Position numbers and translations under genes: made by a program
In this document: positions 9,249 through 18,332 of the stretch, piece after piece
Layout of the letters: every line of letters starts with the position of its first letter
Numbering within the stretch: the stretch's first letter is position 1
Origin: UBA4459 sp963776205
Lineage (GTDB): Bacteria; Bacteroidota; Bacteroidia; Bacteroidales; F082
Direction: 5' to 3'
DNA length: 64,000 bases
NCBI GenBank assembly: GCA_963776205.1
Contig: CAVZLR010000003.1
Coordinates: 130,365 to 194,364 of the forward strand
The notes under the pieces: model-generated
What the model was told of the DNA's origin: nothing
The model's input: the letters and a program-made list of their open reading frames with translations, nothing else
Database searches by the model: none

Positions 9249-10979
9249 TTACCAAATGATCAGTTTATTGGACAAAAAGAAACCTTCATCATTTTGAATC
9301 ATAATAAAGTACTCCCCTGCAGTCAATCCACTTAGATTTAATTTTATTATTTCTTTAAAAGTAGTGCATTGCTTTTTAACCGACTTACCATACAAATCAT
9401 AAACATTAATTATAATCGCATTACTGTTTCCAAATTCCTCCGATGATATTTCAATATGAGTGATATCAACCGCAGGATTCGGAAATATTTTAAGGTGACC
9501 ACTAGCTTTATTGGATTTACTTATCACGCCGTTGCTCGTTTCATTAATATTAATTTGGTATGTGTAATAGGGAGCTACAAAAGGCTTTGTAACGGTTTTA
9601 CCTGAATTGGAAGTAGCCTCCAAATAATAATGGATTATATCTGCATTATCCTCTCTTGGAATAAAAGCTCTATACTCATTATCAAAATCTAACAGCATAG
9701 GAACCCGATTAAACGGCCCGTCAGGGCTTTTCGAGTAGTATGTATATAATTCAAAAACACCACTCCTAGTCATTACATTTGCTTCGATTTCATATTCAGG
9801 TTTAGGTTGAACAGTATCACTATACCAGGCATGGTGAATCCAAATAGGGTCTATTGCAGCTACTGAATTTGTCAAACAATGTACTGCACCCCCTTCAACT
9901 ACACCCCTTCTGCTATAAACAGGAATAATATTGTAACCTGGCATTGCTTTTCTATATGTTTCTAAAGCAATACCATCGTAGGTTAAAACATCAAATTGAG
10001 GCACAAAAACTGAATTATTAACTATAATGGAGTTTGTATATGATGCGTATTGCGTATAGTACCACAATTTCAAAGAATCGTTTTTTTGAGAAGGTGGTGA
10101 GCTTATTCTATAAACTTTTAGTGGTCTTCCATATTGCGAAATCACTTGTTCTTGAAGATATGATAGAATATTAAGTAATAAAGCAGAGTCTTCCTCATAA
10201 GAATAAGGTTCAGATCCATACGTATAATTATCAGGATGACGATCAGTTAATATTATTGTTTCTTCATTTACTAGTTTCATGTAATAATCACAATGGTTTA
10301 GATAATGAGGAATCTGATGAACTGTATCCAAACCGAACTTAGTTTGGTATTCAGGTAGCATCGCATTATATCCAAAATCTATAATCCCCATTTTATTCCC
10401 ATCTACCATATAGTTTCCACCATCAGATGCCAAACTACTTGAAGCGTTTTCATTAAAAACTGTGTCTCCCAGGTGAAGATAATTTCTAATAATTGCTCCA
10501 GAGCCCCTATTGTCATCCTTAAATAAATATAGATAAAGGGAATCGACTTTATTTTTATAAACATTCATTGGTCCATGATCACGTGTCCATTTGGTCAGTC
10601 GATTGTAATTAGCTCTGCAACCAATAACGACATGGAATTTTGGATCATGTATATCTATTCCGTATTTTAACTGCATTGTATCAAGGATACCTGAATGGTA
10701 TTCAGGCCTGTCATTAGTATCAAGGATATAATATATATTTACTCCTTCTTGCATTAAGCCTTCAATTAATTCAACATAAAGACGATCCCATTCTTCAGCT
10801 ATTTGCAAATCGATAGGTGCCGGATTTTCAATATAAAAATTTGGTTGATGCACAATCACTCCATCTGTCTCTTCCCACTCCGCCCATGGTCTTGGGTTTG
10901 TAATCTGGCCATTTGATTCATTGAACAATGGCCATAAATGCGTAGCAATAATCAGATAAAAAAGTATATCTCTATACAT
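9249..10979 (-). CDS. Secreted peptidylarginine deiminase-like protein with T9SS tail
   Basis: 576 residues from the ATG at 10979, which gives a hydrophobic leader (MYRDILFYLIIATHLWPLF); an upstream ATG at 11030 is possible. The catalytic part (about 28-385) belongs to the agmatine/peptidylarginine deiminase family (PF04371). Asp134 lies in WTRDHGP, His229 and Asp231 in NHCDYYMK, Asn316 in SYTNSIIVNN and the nucleophile Cys368 in GGAVHCLTN; SDGGNYMVDG is also present. All five residues of the Porphyromonas gingivalis enzyme (D130, H236, D238, N297, C351) therefore have counterparts. A linker and an immunoglobulin-like region follow. The last about 75 residues (KIFPNPAVDITHIEI to GEYFIMIQ) are a type A T9SS sorting domain. 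The likely reaction is arginine to citrulline; protein versus small-molecule substrate cannot be decided here. Confidence 0.88.
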   Translation of the reverse strand: MYRDILFYLIIATHLWPLFNESNGQITNPRPWAEWEETDGVIVHQPNFYIENPAPIDLQIAEEWDRLYVELIEGLMQEGVNIYYILDTNDRPEYHSGILDTMQLKYGIDIHDPKFHVVIGCRANYNRLTKWTRDHGPMNVYKNKVDSLYLYLFKDDNRGSGAIIRNYLHLGDTVFNENASSSLASDGGNYMVDGNKMGIIDFGYNAMLPEYQTKFGLDTVHQIPHYLNHCDYYMKLVNEETIILTDRHPDNYTYGSEPYSYEEDSALLLNILSYLQEQVISQYGRPLKVYRISSPPSQKNDSLKLWYYTQYASYTNSIIVNNSVFVPQFDVLTYDGIALETYRKAMPGYNIIPVYSRRGVVEGGAVHCLTNSVAAIDPIWIHHAWYSDTVQPKPEYEIEANVMTRSGVFELYTYYSKSPDGPFNRVPMLLDFDNEYRAFIPREDNADIIHYYLEATSNSGKTVTKPFVAPYYTYQININETSNGVISKSNKASGHLKIFPNPAVDITHIEISSEEFGNSNAIIINVYDLYGKSVKKQCTTFKEIIKLNLSGLTAGEYFIMIQNDEGFFLSNKLIIW

Positions 10980-11376
10980 TTGAATGAAGATATAAGTTGC
11001 TAATTTCAAAAAAGGAATTTGCTTATCCAAAAAAATTATATGCTTATATCAAAGAAATAGACGTAACGATCATCTGACATCTACATGTATGTCTTCAAAT
11101 TAAGTGGCGTAAACTTGAAAGAGCTAGTAAGTAGCCTTAAGAATATTATAACAGTCTAAATGGTTTATATAATGAAATCACTTCAATTTATTCAATGTGA
11201 AAAAAATTAGCGTTTCACAAATAAGGGGAGCAAATCGCATTATTTCACTTGTAGCAGTAGATGTAGGTGGTTTTTCTAAGCCCCTACATTGGCCATTTCT
11301 CAAACTGAGCTTTTTAAATGAATATCTTGGATAAAAAAGTAATTATCGTTCCATCCTCAGTTTATACCTGGCTTTT
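10980..11376. other. 397-bp intergenic region, nothing recognised
   Basis: AT-rich DNA between two same-strand genes, holding the promoter of the deiminase gene's upstream side and the 3' end of the 11377 gene. No clear terminator, RNA or open frame was seen. Confidence 0.5.
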
Positions 11377-12429
11377 CTATCTTCTTCCACCTCGTCCGCC
11401 GCCGCCACCCCGACTGCCTCCATATCCTCCGCTACGACCACCACCACTGTAACTACCACTTCTGTTTCCACCTCCATATGAACCTGATGCGGATGGGCGT
11501 GTGGCTGCCGACGTATTTGAAGGACGTGTCGAAGGTCTGTTCACATTCCCAGTTGAAGGCTTGTTAACGTTACCAGTTGATGGTCTGTTTACATTCCCAG
11601 TTGAGGGCTTGTTGACGTTACCGGTTGATGACCTGTTACCACCATAATTGCCGCTAGCTTTATTATGGTTCACCGTATTAGAACTACTCCTGTTATTATT
11701 GTAATTGTTATAATTATTATTATTACGAACTACAACCGTATTACCATGACCACCATGGTAACCATGATGATGATAATAATTATTATGACGATAAACGCCA
11801 ACCGCTATTACAGTAGCAGCCCTGAAATAAGGTGGATAATACCCGTAATAATAGGGTGGATAATAAGGTACGTATACAGGTGAATAAACATACTGTACAA
11901 TTGGAGCTGATTCAACAACGACAACAGTGCTTGTTGTAGCAACAGTCTCTGTAACAGGATCATCTCCTGTATAAGCGGGATTAGGCGTGACAGATGGCAT
12001 AGCTGGTTTTGGTTCTACAACATAGTTTTTGCCATACAAATCCTTATCTCCCACGATTTGCAGTGTAACTTTATCATCTTTATCTTTTGATAAAAGAATT
12101 ACTGCTACATCTTGTGTCTCTTTTTCTGTAACATCAACCTGTAAAATAAAAGTAAAGTCTTCATTTTTTTGCTTTGTTGTTACTTTAATGAAATCTATTT
12201 TATCGTCAAGATTTAAATCCAGGTTATTGATTCCGGTTTCTTCAGCATTTAATGTTTTTTCAAAGCCCTCAATGGTCTTCGACTTTTGAAAAAGATCCAG
12301 GACAGCATAAAGATCAAGATTATCCCCTGGCAAGCCCAACAATTCTTCTTCATTTCCTGTTTGAGAAAAGGCAGTCATACTCACCAAACTTGCCAGTAAT
12401 ATTACAGCGGTCAAAAAGATGCTTTTCAT
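11377..12429 (-). CDS. Secreted protein: EF-hand-like core domain plus repeat/RGG tail
   Basis: 350 residues from the ATG at 12429, chosen for the signal peptide MKSIFLTAVILLASLVSMTAF; the upstream ATG adds 20 poorly fitting residues. The core (about 30-140) contains NLDLNLDDKIDFIKV, an EF-hand-like loop with D in place of the usual G, and VQIVGDKDLYGKNYVVEP-like motifs shared with the paralogue at 7784. A Pro/Tyr block (PYYPPYYYGYYPPYF) follows, then an Asn-rich stretch, four 8-residue units NV-N-(K/R)-PSTG, and a Gly/Arg tail of the RGG type. The architecture mirrors the paralogue, but the tail composition differs completely (Gly/Asn versus Ser/Lys), suggesting tails exchanged or evolved freely. 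Function unknown; cell-surface role inferred. Confidence 0.85.
   Translation of the reverse strand: MKSIFLTAVILLASLVSMTAFSQTGNEEELLGLPGDNLDLYAVLDLFQKSKTIEGFEKTLNAEETGINNLDLNLDDKIDFIKVTTKQKNEDFTFILQVDVTEKETQDVAVILLSKDKDDKVTLQIVGDKDLYGKNYVVEPKPAMPSVTPNPAYTGDDPVTETVATTSTVVVVESAPIVQYVYSPVYVPYYPPYYYGYYPPYFRAATVIAVGVYRHNNYYHHHGYHGGHGNTVVVRNNNNYNNYNNNRSSSNTVNHNKASGNYGGNRSSTGNVNKPSTGNVNRPSTGNVNKPSTGNVNRPSTRPSNTSAATRPSASGSYGGGNRSGSYSGGGRSGGYGGSRGGGGGRGGRR
11532..11627. repeat. Coding tandem repeat, 4 x 24 bp
   Basis: Four 24-bp units encode NVN(K/R)PSTG with strict K/R alternation, so the DNA also reads as two 48-bp repeats. Third-position differences show the units are not freshly copied. Confidence 0.85.
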
Positions 12430-12663
12430 TATTTTTACTTTGTGAAGGTTCGAACTAAAATCATCTGCTAAACTACAAAGAATTACCAATCACAATCTTC
12501 TCAGGCAATCCTGATAGTTTAATCTTAATAAATGTGTTTTTATATTATTCTTTGTAGGAAAAAGCATGATAAATTTGATTTGAATAATGAAATATTATTT
12601 TCTGTTTAGGCAAATTTTGTTTTATATCTAATCAATCTCATAAAACCATTACTTTATTTACAT

Positions 12664-12671
12664 TAAATTTG
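12664..12671 (+). promoter_or_regulatory. Candidate -7 box TAAATTTG
   Basis: Matches the Bacteroidota TAnnTTTG -7 element 53 bp before the SnoaL-like lipoprotein gene. No good TTG partner upstream, so the assignment is weak. Confidence 0.4.
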
Positions 12672-12723
12672 CTAATGTATATTTAACTAGATACACTATA
12701 TTTAATTTAAAATCAATTAGTTT

Positions 12724-13206
12724 ATGAAAACCAAGATATTTAGCGGAGGATTGTTGCTGTTTCTTATGACTTTGTTGTTAGCTTGTAATCAGGAAAAGAA
12801 AGTTATCCCTCCTGATCATGAGCAGATCAAAGCTGAAATTCAGGCAATCGAAGATCATTTTGCATTGACTTACAATAATCGAAATGCAGATTCAATTACG
12901 TATTATGCAGAGGAAGCTGTTAGCTATTTTGCAGGGCAAGAACCCATTTTTGGTAGAGATGCAATACACCAGCATATACAAGAGGAATTAATGGACTTTC
13001 CGATAGGAGCCAAGATTTCTTTTGAAACGCTTGAAATTTATGTGACGAAGGATGGCGATCATGTTGCTGAAATTGGGGCGCATAAACTGGTGGATTCAAC
13101 CGGTATCGTATTACAAAGAGGGCATTATATGAGTTTCTTTTTGAAGATAGATGGCAGATATATGTGTGTGAGGGATATGGCAACCTCTGTGATAATAGAG
13201 AACTAG
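12724..13206 (+). CDS. SnoaL-like/DUF4440 lipoprotein
   Basis: 160 residues. Lipoprotein signal peptide with lipobox LLLAC (Cys21), so the protein is anchored in the envelope. Residues about 35-155 fit the NTF2/SnoaL-like fold: helix EQIKAEIQAIEDHFALTYNN, then NADSITYYAEEAVSYFAGQEPIFGRDAI and a long beta-sheet. The family mixes enzymes and binding proteins, and no active-site set can be named with confidence. It is a single gene; a hairpin about 150 bp downstream could terminate it. Confidence 0.75.
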   Translation: MKTKIFSGGLLLFLMTLLLACNQEKKVIPPDHEQIKAEIQAIEDHFALTYNNRNADSITYYAEEAVSYFAGQEPIFGRDAIHQHIQEELMDFPIGAKISFETLEIYVTKDGDHVAEIGAHKLVDSTGIVLQRGHYMSFFLKIDGRYMCVRDMATSVIIEN

Positions 13207-13357
13207 TTAAAGCTTCTAAAGTTTAATTTCGAGATTTCATCCTTTAAAGTTGTATATTTTACAAATACATCACAGTGCGGACAATGAAATGTTAAGCAGT
13301 GTTATTTAAAACTCAGCGGATCGATAAAAAGCACAAAAAACTTAATAAACATGCCAA

Positions 13358-13388
13358 AAAAAGCCACTAAATTTGAGTGACTTTTTTA
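13358..13388 (+). terminator. Terminator-like hairpin
   Basis: AAAAAGCCACT (13358-13368) pairs with AGTGACTTTTT (13376-13386) with one mismatch, then more T. It sits just upstream of the DUF1289 gene. Confidence 0.65.
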
Positions 13389-13421
13389 TTTTTAAATAAT
13401 ATCATTCGATAACCTTAATTT

Positions 13422-13619
13422 ATGTCAGAAGTACTATCCCCTTGTATGAAAATTTGTTTCCGCGATTCGCAGGATGTATGCTTTGGCTGCAGACGAACCG
13501 GTGAAGAAATCGGTAACTGGTCAAAATATTCTGATGAAGAAAGGAAAGCTATTCTTCAAAAAATCCTAAACCGGACTAATGTACCGGGGGAAATGCCTCC
13601 AGGAAATTTTTTACGTTAG
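13422..13619 (+). CDS. DUF1289 family small cysteine protein
   Basis: 65 residues. It shows the family pattern PC-x-x-x-C at the start (SPCMKICF), then CFGCRRTGEEIGNWSKYSDEER. The four cysteines (SPC, KIC, VCFGC) could bind a metal or an iron-sulfur cluster, but the function of DUF1289 is not established. It ends 14 bp from the convergent DUF4395 gene. Confidence 0.9.
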   Translation: MSEVLSPCMKICFRDSQDVCFGCRRTGEEIGNWSKYSDEERKAILQKILNRTNVPGEMPPGNFLR

Positions 13620-13633
13620 AGTATATTGCTTTA

Positions 13634-14284
13634 TTATTGGCTGGTCAAACCAAATAAATCAGTTGGTGCCTGGTCAAAGGTGCTATTGAAAAAGTATACC
13701 GTTAAAAAGATAAAAACAAAATATCCTAAGACAATAAATAATTGTATCCATGAGGTTTTCTGTATATCCTGTCTTGATTTTACATCACATACTTCACCCG
13801 GACAGTATTGCACTTTATCCTTAAAAAACCAGGGATAAATTTTACAACCCAAACAAATTCCGAACGCCGACTCAAAAAACAAAAATATCAGGCAGATAAA
13901 ACAAATGAGTCCTGTGATAGGGCTAAAAGTGTTCATGATGTTAATCAATACAAACATGGTAACAGCCAGTGCAACTCCTATTTTCCAGGCAAACTTTTTT
14001 TGACGCGCACCCACATATTCAGGCGTCTGGTTTCTGACAATCAAACGGCCAATAATAAGTGTAGGAGCAAATTTTGGATTTATGAAAACCCGGATCAGCA
14101 TATCTATCAGAAAAGCAATAATCGCATATTTTAATAGAAGAAAATCACCGATTGAGCCGGCCCTCTGTATGGCAATAAACATGACTAAAAAAAGGATTCC
14201 TGCAGCTGCCCTGATTTCTCGTTCATTTAACACCGGGATGCTATATCCTTCTACATTTTCTCCAAAGTTGATAATTTTCTTCAT
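13634..14284 (-). CDS. DUF4395 family integral membrane protein
   Basis: 216 residues with about four membrane segments (near 28-50, 55-70, 100-145 and 180-205). The motif FGICLGCKIY followed by CPGEVC is typical of DUF4395 (PF14340). The leading VNEREIRAAAG-like turn and NPKFAPTLIIGRLIV also fit. Related proteins are often found with thioredoxin or rhodanese genes; none is adjacent here. Convergent with the DUF1289 gene. Function unknown. Confidence 0.85.
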   Translation of the reverse strand: MKKIINFGENVEGYSIPVLNEREIRAAAGILFLVMFIAIQRAGSIGDFLLLKYAIIAFLIDMLIRVFINPKFAPTLIIGRLIVRNQTPEYVGARQKKFAWKIGVALAVTMFVLINIMNTFSPITGLICFICLIFLFFESAFGICLGCKIYPWFFKDKVQYCPGEVCDVKSRQDIQKTSWIQLFIVLGYFVFIFLTVYFFNSTFDQAPTDLFGLTSQ

Positions 14285-14435
14285 TTCTAAGTTTTTCTTT
14301 TGGGCGATAAAAATAAGTTATTCCCAAAAATTATTTTCATGAGACCCTATTTTAAATTTTTCATTTTTTATTTGGAAGCAGGGTGAAAGTATCCTCTAAA
14401 GAATTTGATGAGGTTGACCTATCCTTATGGTCAAC

Positions 14436-14463
14436 AAAAAAGCCACCCAAAAAGATGGCTTTC
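14436..14463 (-). terminator. Terminator of the SDR gene
   Basis: On the minus strand AAAGCCA pairs with TGGCTTT around a short loop, followed by a T tract; it lies 26 bp after the SDR stop codon. Confidence 0.8.
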
Positions 14464-14488
14464 TTATATCCTGAGAAAAAATCAAGCT

Positions 14489-15358
14489 TTAGCCCTGCGG
14501 ACCGTCCCAGCTGGCAATACCCATCCCTTCAAGTCCTGCTTTGCGAATGGGATCTGTTGCATCGTTTATAGCCTGGAAACCGAAATCTAAACCCGCAATA
14601 GTCCGCAACGGGCGACTACCTTCAGGCATGTTTATCAGGTTTTCAAATATTTGCACTACGATCATTGGATCCGTAGGGGCATTTTCATCTGCATACATAC
14701 TTTGTACCTGCTTTCCAAATCCATCCATGAATTCTCCAACATGTTGATATGCTGACGAAGTTTCAGTACTATCAGCATTGAGAATGTTCCCGAAAAATTT
14801 TGTTGCAAAAGGTCCGGGTTCAACAATTACCACATCAACTCCTAAAGGAGCCAATTCATAACGCATGGCCTCACTTATGCCTTCCAGTCCCCATTTACTG
14901 GCATGGTAAACACCCCATCCGGGGAAAGCTCCTCTACCTGCAGTTGAACTAACCTGGATGATCAATCCTGATTTTCGGGTACGCATACCTGGAAGTACTG
15001 CTTTAGCCATCCTGATAGTTCCAACAATATTTAAATCCAATTGATCCATAATTTCACTGGAGGTAAAAGCTTCAACAGGTCCGCCATATCCAATTCCGGC
15101 GTTGTTAATCAGTACATCGATTTCAGGAATCTGTGCAACAGCATCATTAACACTCTTGTCAGATGTTACGTCGATCTCCAGCACATCTATTTTAAGGCCT
15201 TTCGTTTTCGCGAAGTCTTTCAATTCTTTTGCAGCTTTCGCATTCTTACTACGTACGTTTCTCATGGTTGCATATACATGATGACCTTTTTCAGCCAGAT
15301 ATTTTGCGGATTCAAAACCAAATCCTGTACTGCAACCTGTAATTAATATTTTTTTCAT
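14489..15358 (-). CDS. Classical short-chain dehydrogenase/reductase
   Basis: 289 residues, Rossmann-fold NAD(P)-dependent oxidoreductase. The cofactor motif TGCSTGFG is at 7-14, NNAG follows the fourth strand, the catalytic Ser is in IIQVSSTAG and YHASK carries the Tyr and Lys. The length and PGPFATKFF loop resemble the oxidoreductase group that acts on retinol- or steroid-like alcohols, but the substrate cannot be inferred. It is a single gene with its own terminator. Confidence 0.9.
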   Translation of the reverse strand: MKKILITGCSTGFGFESAKYLAEKGHHVYATMRNVRSKNAKAAKELKDFAKTKGLKIDVLEIDVTSDKSVNDAVAQIPEIDVLINNAGIGYGGPVEAFTSSEIMDQLDLNIVGTIRMAKAVLPGMRTRKSGLIIQVSSTAGRGAFPGWGVYHASKWGLEGISEAMRYELAPLGVDVVIVEPGPFATKFFGNILNADSTETSSAYQHVGEFMDGFGKQVQSMYADENAPTDPMIVVQIFENLINMPEGSRPLRTIAGLDFGFQAINDATDPIRKAGLEGMGIASWDGPQG

Positions 15359-15635
15359 ATTCTTCAGATAATAGATTAATTCTTATAGTGATTTTTCATT
15401 GTTTAAGTAAAAGGCACAATTAAAGCAGAATTCTTTCATAAAAAAGAACACGCATGTTCTTTAACACTTATTTAACTACTCTCTGGCTACTTCAAAAAGT
15501 ATCTTACCAGGCATATAATTAATAAAAACTCCAAAGAAAGATTCTGTGAAATGGTCAGCTTTTTTTATCAGCTGATTTTAATAAAAAGACAGGATAATTA
15601 TGTAATAATGGAACTTAAAGTTCCGGTTTTATTTA

Positions 15636-16808
15636 TTAGAATTGATCGGCCTTTAAAATTTTAAAGCTCTGATTACCAATTTTTAAAATGTATGTGGCTG
15701 TTGGCAAGCCTGACAGGTCAACTTGGTAAATCTTTGAAAGTATAACACCTGTAAGGATCACATTGCCCTGCACTGATCGGATTTCATATTCTTTCGGGCT
15801 TTGAAAACTATTTTCAATTGTAATAAATGATTTAGTTGGATTAGGGTACACTCTCAAATTAGGATCATTTGTATTAATTTTCTCAATACTCGTTATACCC
15901 ATCAATCCATTGATATCATACCTCGAAAAGAAATTCCAAATTTCTACTGAAGCGTCAATATCATTATTGGTTCCGTTACCTCCCAAAATATTACCAGGCC
16001 AAGTATGTCCCCCGCCAACAATCATAAAATGTTCTACGTTAACACTATTATCACCTGCATCAAACACAAGGTGTTCAATCGTGCTGCCATCATCAGGGTC
16101 AATATCGGGTAAAGCAGTAACGGTAGGTATCGGATTACAATTATTATAATTCGCCCAATACTCTAATACATCATCTATCGGCAAAGTCCAGGTAGCTCCG
16201 TTATACGGTACCACATCATCTGTTGTTCCATGCATCTGCAATATCGGTGTCGGGTGCTGAGGATTACTATTGTAGAAGGTTTCTGGTGTCATCGACCCTG
16301 CAACAGGCGCAATAGCAGCTATTTTGTCACTTAATTGACAGGCCAGCAGAAAACTCATAAAACCTCCATTTGACATGCCTGTTGCGTATACCCTGTCAAT
16401 GTTAATATTGTATTCAGCAGCAATAGTATCCAGCAAAACGTCAATAAAGCCAACGTCATCAGCAGTGCTTCCAATTGTCCAGCCACCCACATTCCAGTGT
16501 GTAATTCCATTAAACAAAGTTCCTTGTGGATGAATAACAAGAAAACCTGCTGTGTCAGCAATTGTTCTAAAATCGCCATACCACATTTGCTGGCTGGCAT
16601 TACTTCCATACCCATGAAAGTTTAACACCAGCGGAACCGGGTTGTTACCTGAATAGTTTTCAGGTATATAAACAATATACTCACGTTGCATATCATCATG
16701 CGTAATGCTTTCGTTCAGGGTTTGTTGACCAAACATAGATAATTGCATGAACAGAAAAGCGAGTATCGTTATTATGCTTTTATCTAAAAAATTCTTTTTA
16801 TTGTACAT
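15636..16808 (-). CDS. Secreted CE1/PHB-depolymerase-type esterase with T9SS tail
   Basis: 390 residues. Signal peptide about 1-28. The alpha/beta-hydrolase domain (about 30-305) has the triad Ser146 in GMSNGG, Asp197 or Asp198 in HGTTDDVVPY and His268 in GGGHTWPG, with NFHGYGSN as the oxyanion region. The pattern fits the LpqC/PHB depolymerase and feruloyl esterase group (CE1-like). The last about 75 residues (RVYPNPTKSFITIEN to ATYILKIGNQSF) are a T9SS sorting domain, so the enzyme is surface-exposed or released. The likely substrates are plant-type esters or polyesters (inference). A TATCTTTG box lies 21 bp upstream of the ATG. Confidence 0.88.
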   Translation of the reverse strand: MYNKKNFLDKSIITILAFLFMQLSMFGQQTLNESITHDDMQREYIVYIPENYSGNNPVPLVLNFHGYGSNASQQMWYGDFRTIADTAGFLVIHPQGTLFNGITHWNVGGWTIGSTADDVGFIDVLLDTIAAEYNINIDRVYATGMSNGGFMSFLLACQLSDKIAAIAPVAGSMTPETFYNSNPQHPTPILQMHGTTDDVVPYNGATWTLPIDDVLEYWANYNNCNPIPTVTALPDIDPDDGSTIEHLVFDAGDNSVNVEHFMIVGGGHTWPGNILGGNGTNNDIDASVEIWNFFSRYDINGLMGITSIEKINTNDPNLRVYPNPTKSFITIENSFQSPKEYEIRSVQGNVILTGVILSKIYQVDLSGLPTATYILKIGNQSFKILKADQF

Positions 16809-16828
16809 GATATGAGTTGTCTCTTGTG

Positions 16829-16836
16829 CAAAGATA
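16829..16836 (-). promoter_or_regulatory. -7 box TATCTTTG of the esterase gene
   Basis: Exact TAnnTTTG element on the minus strand; the inferred transcript start leaves a leader of about 15 nt before the ATG at 16808. Confidence 0.55.
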
Positions 16837-17062
16837 CAATGAAGCTCGCAAAATAGGAATTCCAGCCATTCAATTCAATGCAACAGGCCAAAAGCATATT
16901 ACATATCGAACTTTCTTTTTCACCTTTGAAGTAATGTTTTCTGGCTTTGTCAGTTTTTTTAAATTTAATGCTTCATTTGTGAATATCAATTATTTACTTG
17001 TATTATAATCTTTATTGTCGTATATTTCACCTTCGTAATAATTTTAATTCAAATTCGCAACC

Positions 17063-18310
17063 ATGAAAAAAAATTCTTTACTTATTTTAAGCTGTTTGCT
17101 TTTATTATTTTGTAATACAGCTCTATTCTCACAGGAAAACTGGGAGAAATATGAAGACAATCCAGTACTTACAACCGGAGATGAAGCCGCGTGGGATGAA
17201 TATGGTGTATCATTGGGGGGTGTGCTTAAATTTGATAACCAATATCATTTATGGTATAATGGCAGAATGAGCGAGATCAGTAACTGGCAAATTGGTTATG
17301 CCTGGTCAGATGATGGAATAAGCTGGACCAAATACCCATTTCCGGTAATTACATATGGACAGTTCGGGAACTGGGATAATTACAGAAGATTGGGATCTGT
17401 AATAAGGGTAGACGACACCCTTAAGATGTGGTTTGTTGCTTCAAAAGATATGCCTTTTGAAATGCAATTGGGTTATGCCTGGTCAGTGGATGGTGTATCC
17501 TGGAATATATATCCCGAACCCATTTTATCTGCCGGTCAAGATGGCGAATGGGACGACTACCTTGTTTTCGAGCCTTCTGTTGTTTATACAGGTGGCGAAT
17601 ATCATATGTGGTATAGTGGATATGACGATGATAATTATACACCAAAAATTGGTCATGCCACTTCACCTGATGGTATAAATTGGGAGAAAGACATTGAGAA
17701 TAATCCTGTTTTGGAAGGTGGAATCGAAGGAAGTTACCTTGAAGGATGGGTATGTTTCCCAAATGTATTACGTATTGATGGAATGTTTAAAATGTGGTTT
17801 TCAGGTCACGATGTATTTGAACATTACCGGATTGGTTATGCAGAATCAGCAGACGGCATTGAATGGGATTATATAACTGAAGAGCCTGTTTTGACGATAG
17901 GCGCCAACGAAACATGGGATGACATCATGGTTTGTCGGCCTTCTGTAATGATTGCTGATAACCAATACAAGATGTGGTATTCAGGTAATGATGGCTCGAG
18001 ATATAAAATAGGACTTGCTTTAGGAGATATTGTTACAAAAGTTGATGATCATTTTACATCAGATGCTTTTTATTGTCAATCATTCCCTAATCCTTTTACA
18101 AATGAATTGGAATTGAAATATTATCTGGATGCAGAATCTCAAGTTATAATTTCCTTGATTGATTCTAAAGGTAATATAATTAAAACCATCAAAGATGAAT
18201 TTCATCTGCCGGGCGATCATAAAGCCCTTTTTAACGCGACCGATTTAAGTGCTGGTGTTTATTATTATCGCATACAAACAATGCACAAGTTGCAGTTGGA
18301 AAAATATTAA
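17063..18310 (+). CDS. Secreted five-bladed beta-propeller (GH43/GH130-like) with T9SS tail
   Basis: 415 residues. Signal peptide 1-24 (ending ALFSQ). Five repeats follow of the type W-Y-NG/SG, IGYA-S-DGI-W, NPVL, with partners at about 60, 120, 185, 240 and 295, a five-bladed propeller like glycoside hydrolase families 43, 62 and 130. I could not fix the three catalytic acids, so enzyme or binding activity is open. The T9SS sorting domain starts at FPNPFTNELEL. It ends prematurely at LEKY; one more A in the run at 18300-18304 would give LEKILKLR and a stop at 18319, a normal T9SS ending. Confidence 0.82.
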   Translation: MKKNSLLILSCLLLLFCNTALFSQENWEKYEDNPVLTTGDEAAWDEYGVSLGGVLKFDNQYHLWYNGRMSEISNWQIGYAWSDDGISWTKYPFPVITYGQFGNWDNYRRLGSVIRVDDTLKMWFVASKDMPFEMQLGYAWSVDGVSWNIYPEPILSAGQDGEWDDYLVFEPSVVYTGGEYHMWYSGYDDDNYTPKIGHATSPDGINWEKDIENNPVLEGGIEGSYLEGWVCFPNVLRIDGMFKMWFSGHDVFEHYRIGYAESADGIEWDYITEEPVLTIGANETWDDIMVCRPSVMIADNQYKMWYSGNDGSRYKIGLALGDIVTKVDDHFTSDAFYCQSFPNPFTNELELKYYLDAESQVIISLIDSKGNIIKTIKDEFHLPGDHKALFNATDLSAGVYYYRIQTMHKLQLEKY

Positions 18311-18332
18311 AGCTTAGGTAATCTTCCGAATA

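Noticed and set aside
13626..13838. 70-codon plus-strand open frame
   Set aside because: Lies antisense to the DUF4395 gene, whose protein is clearly real.
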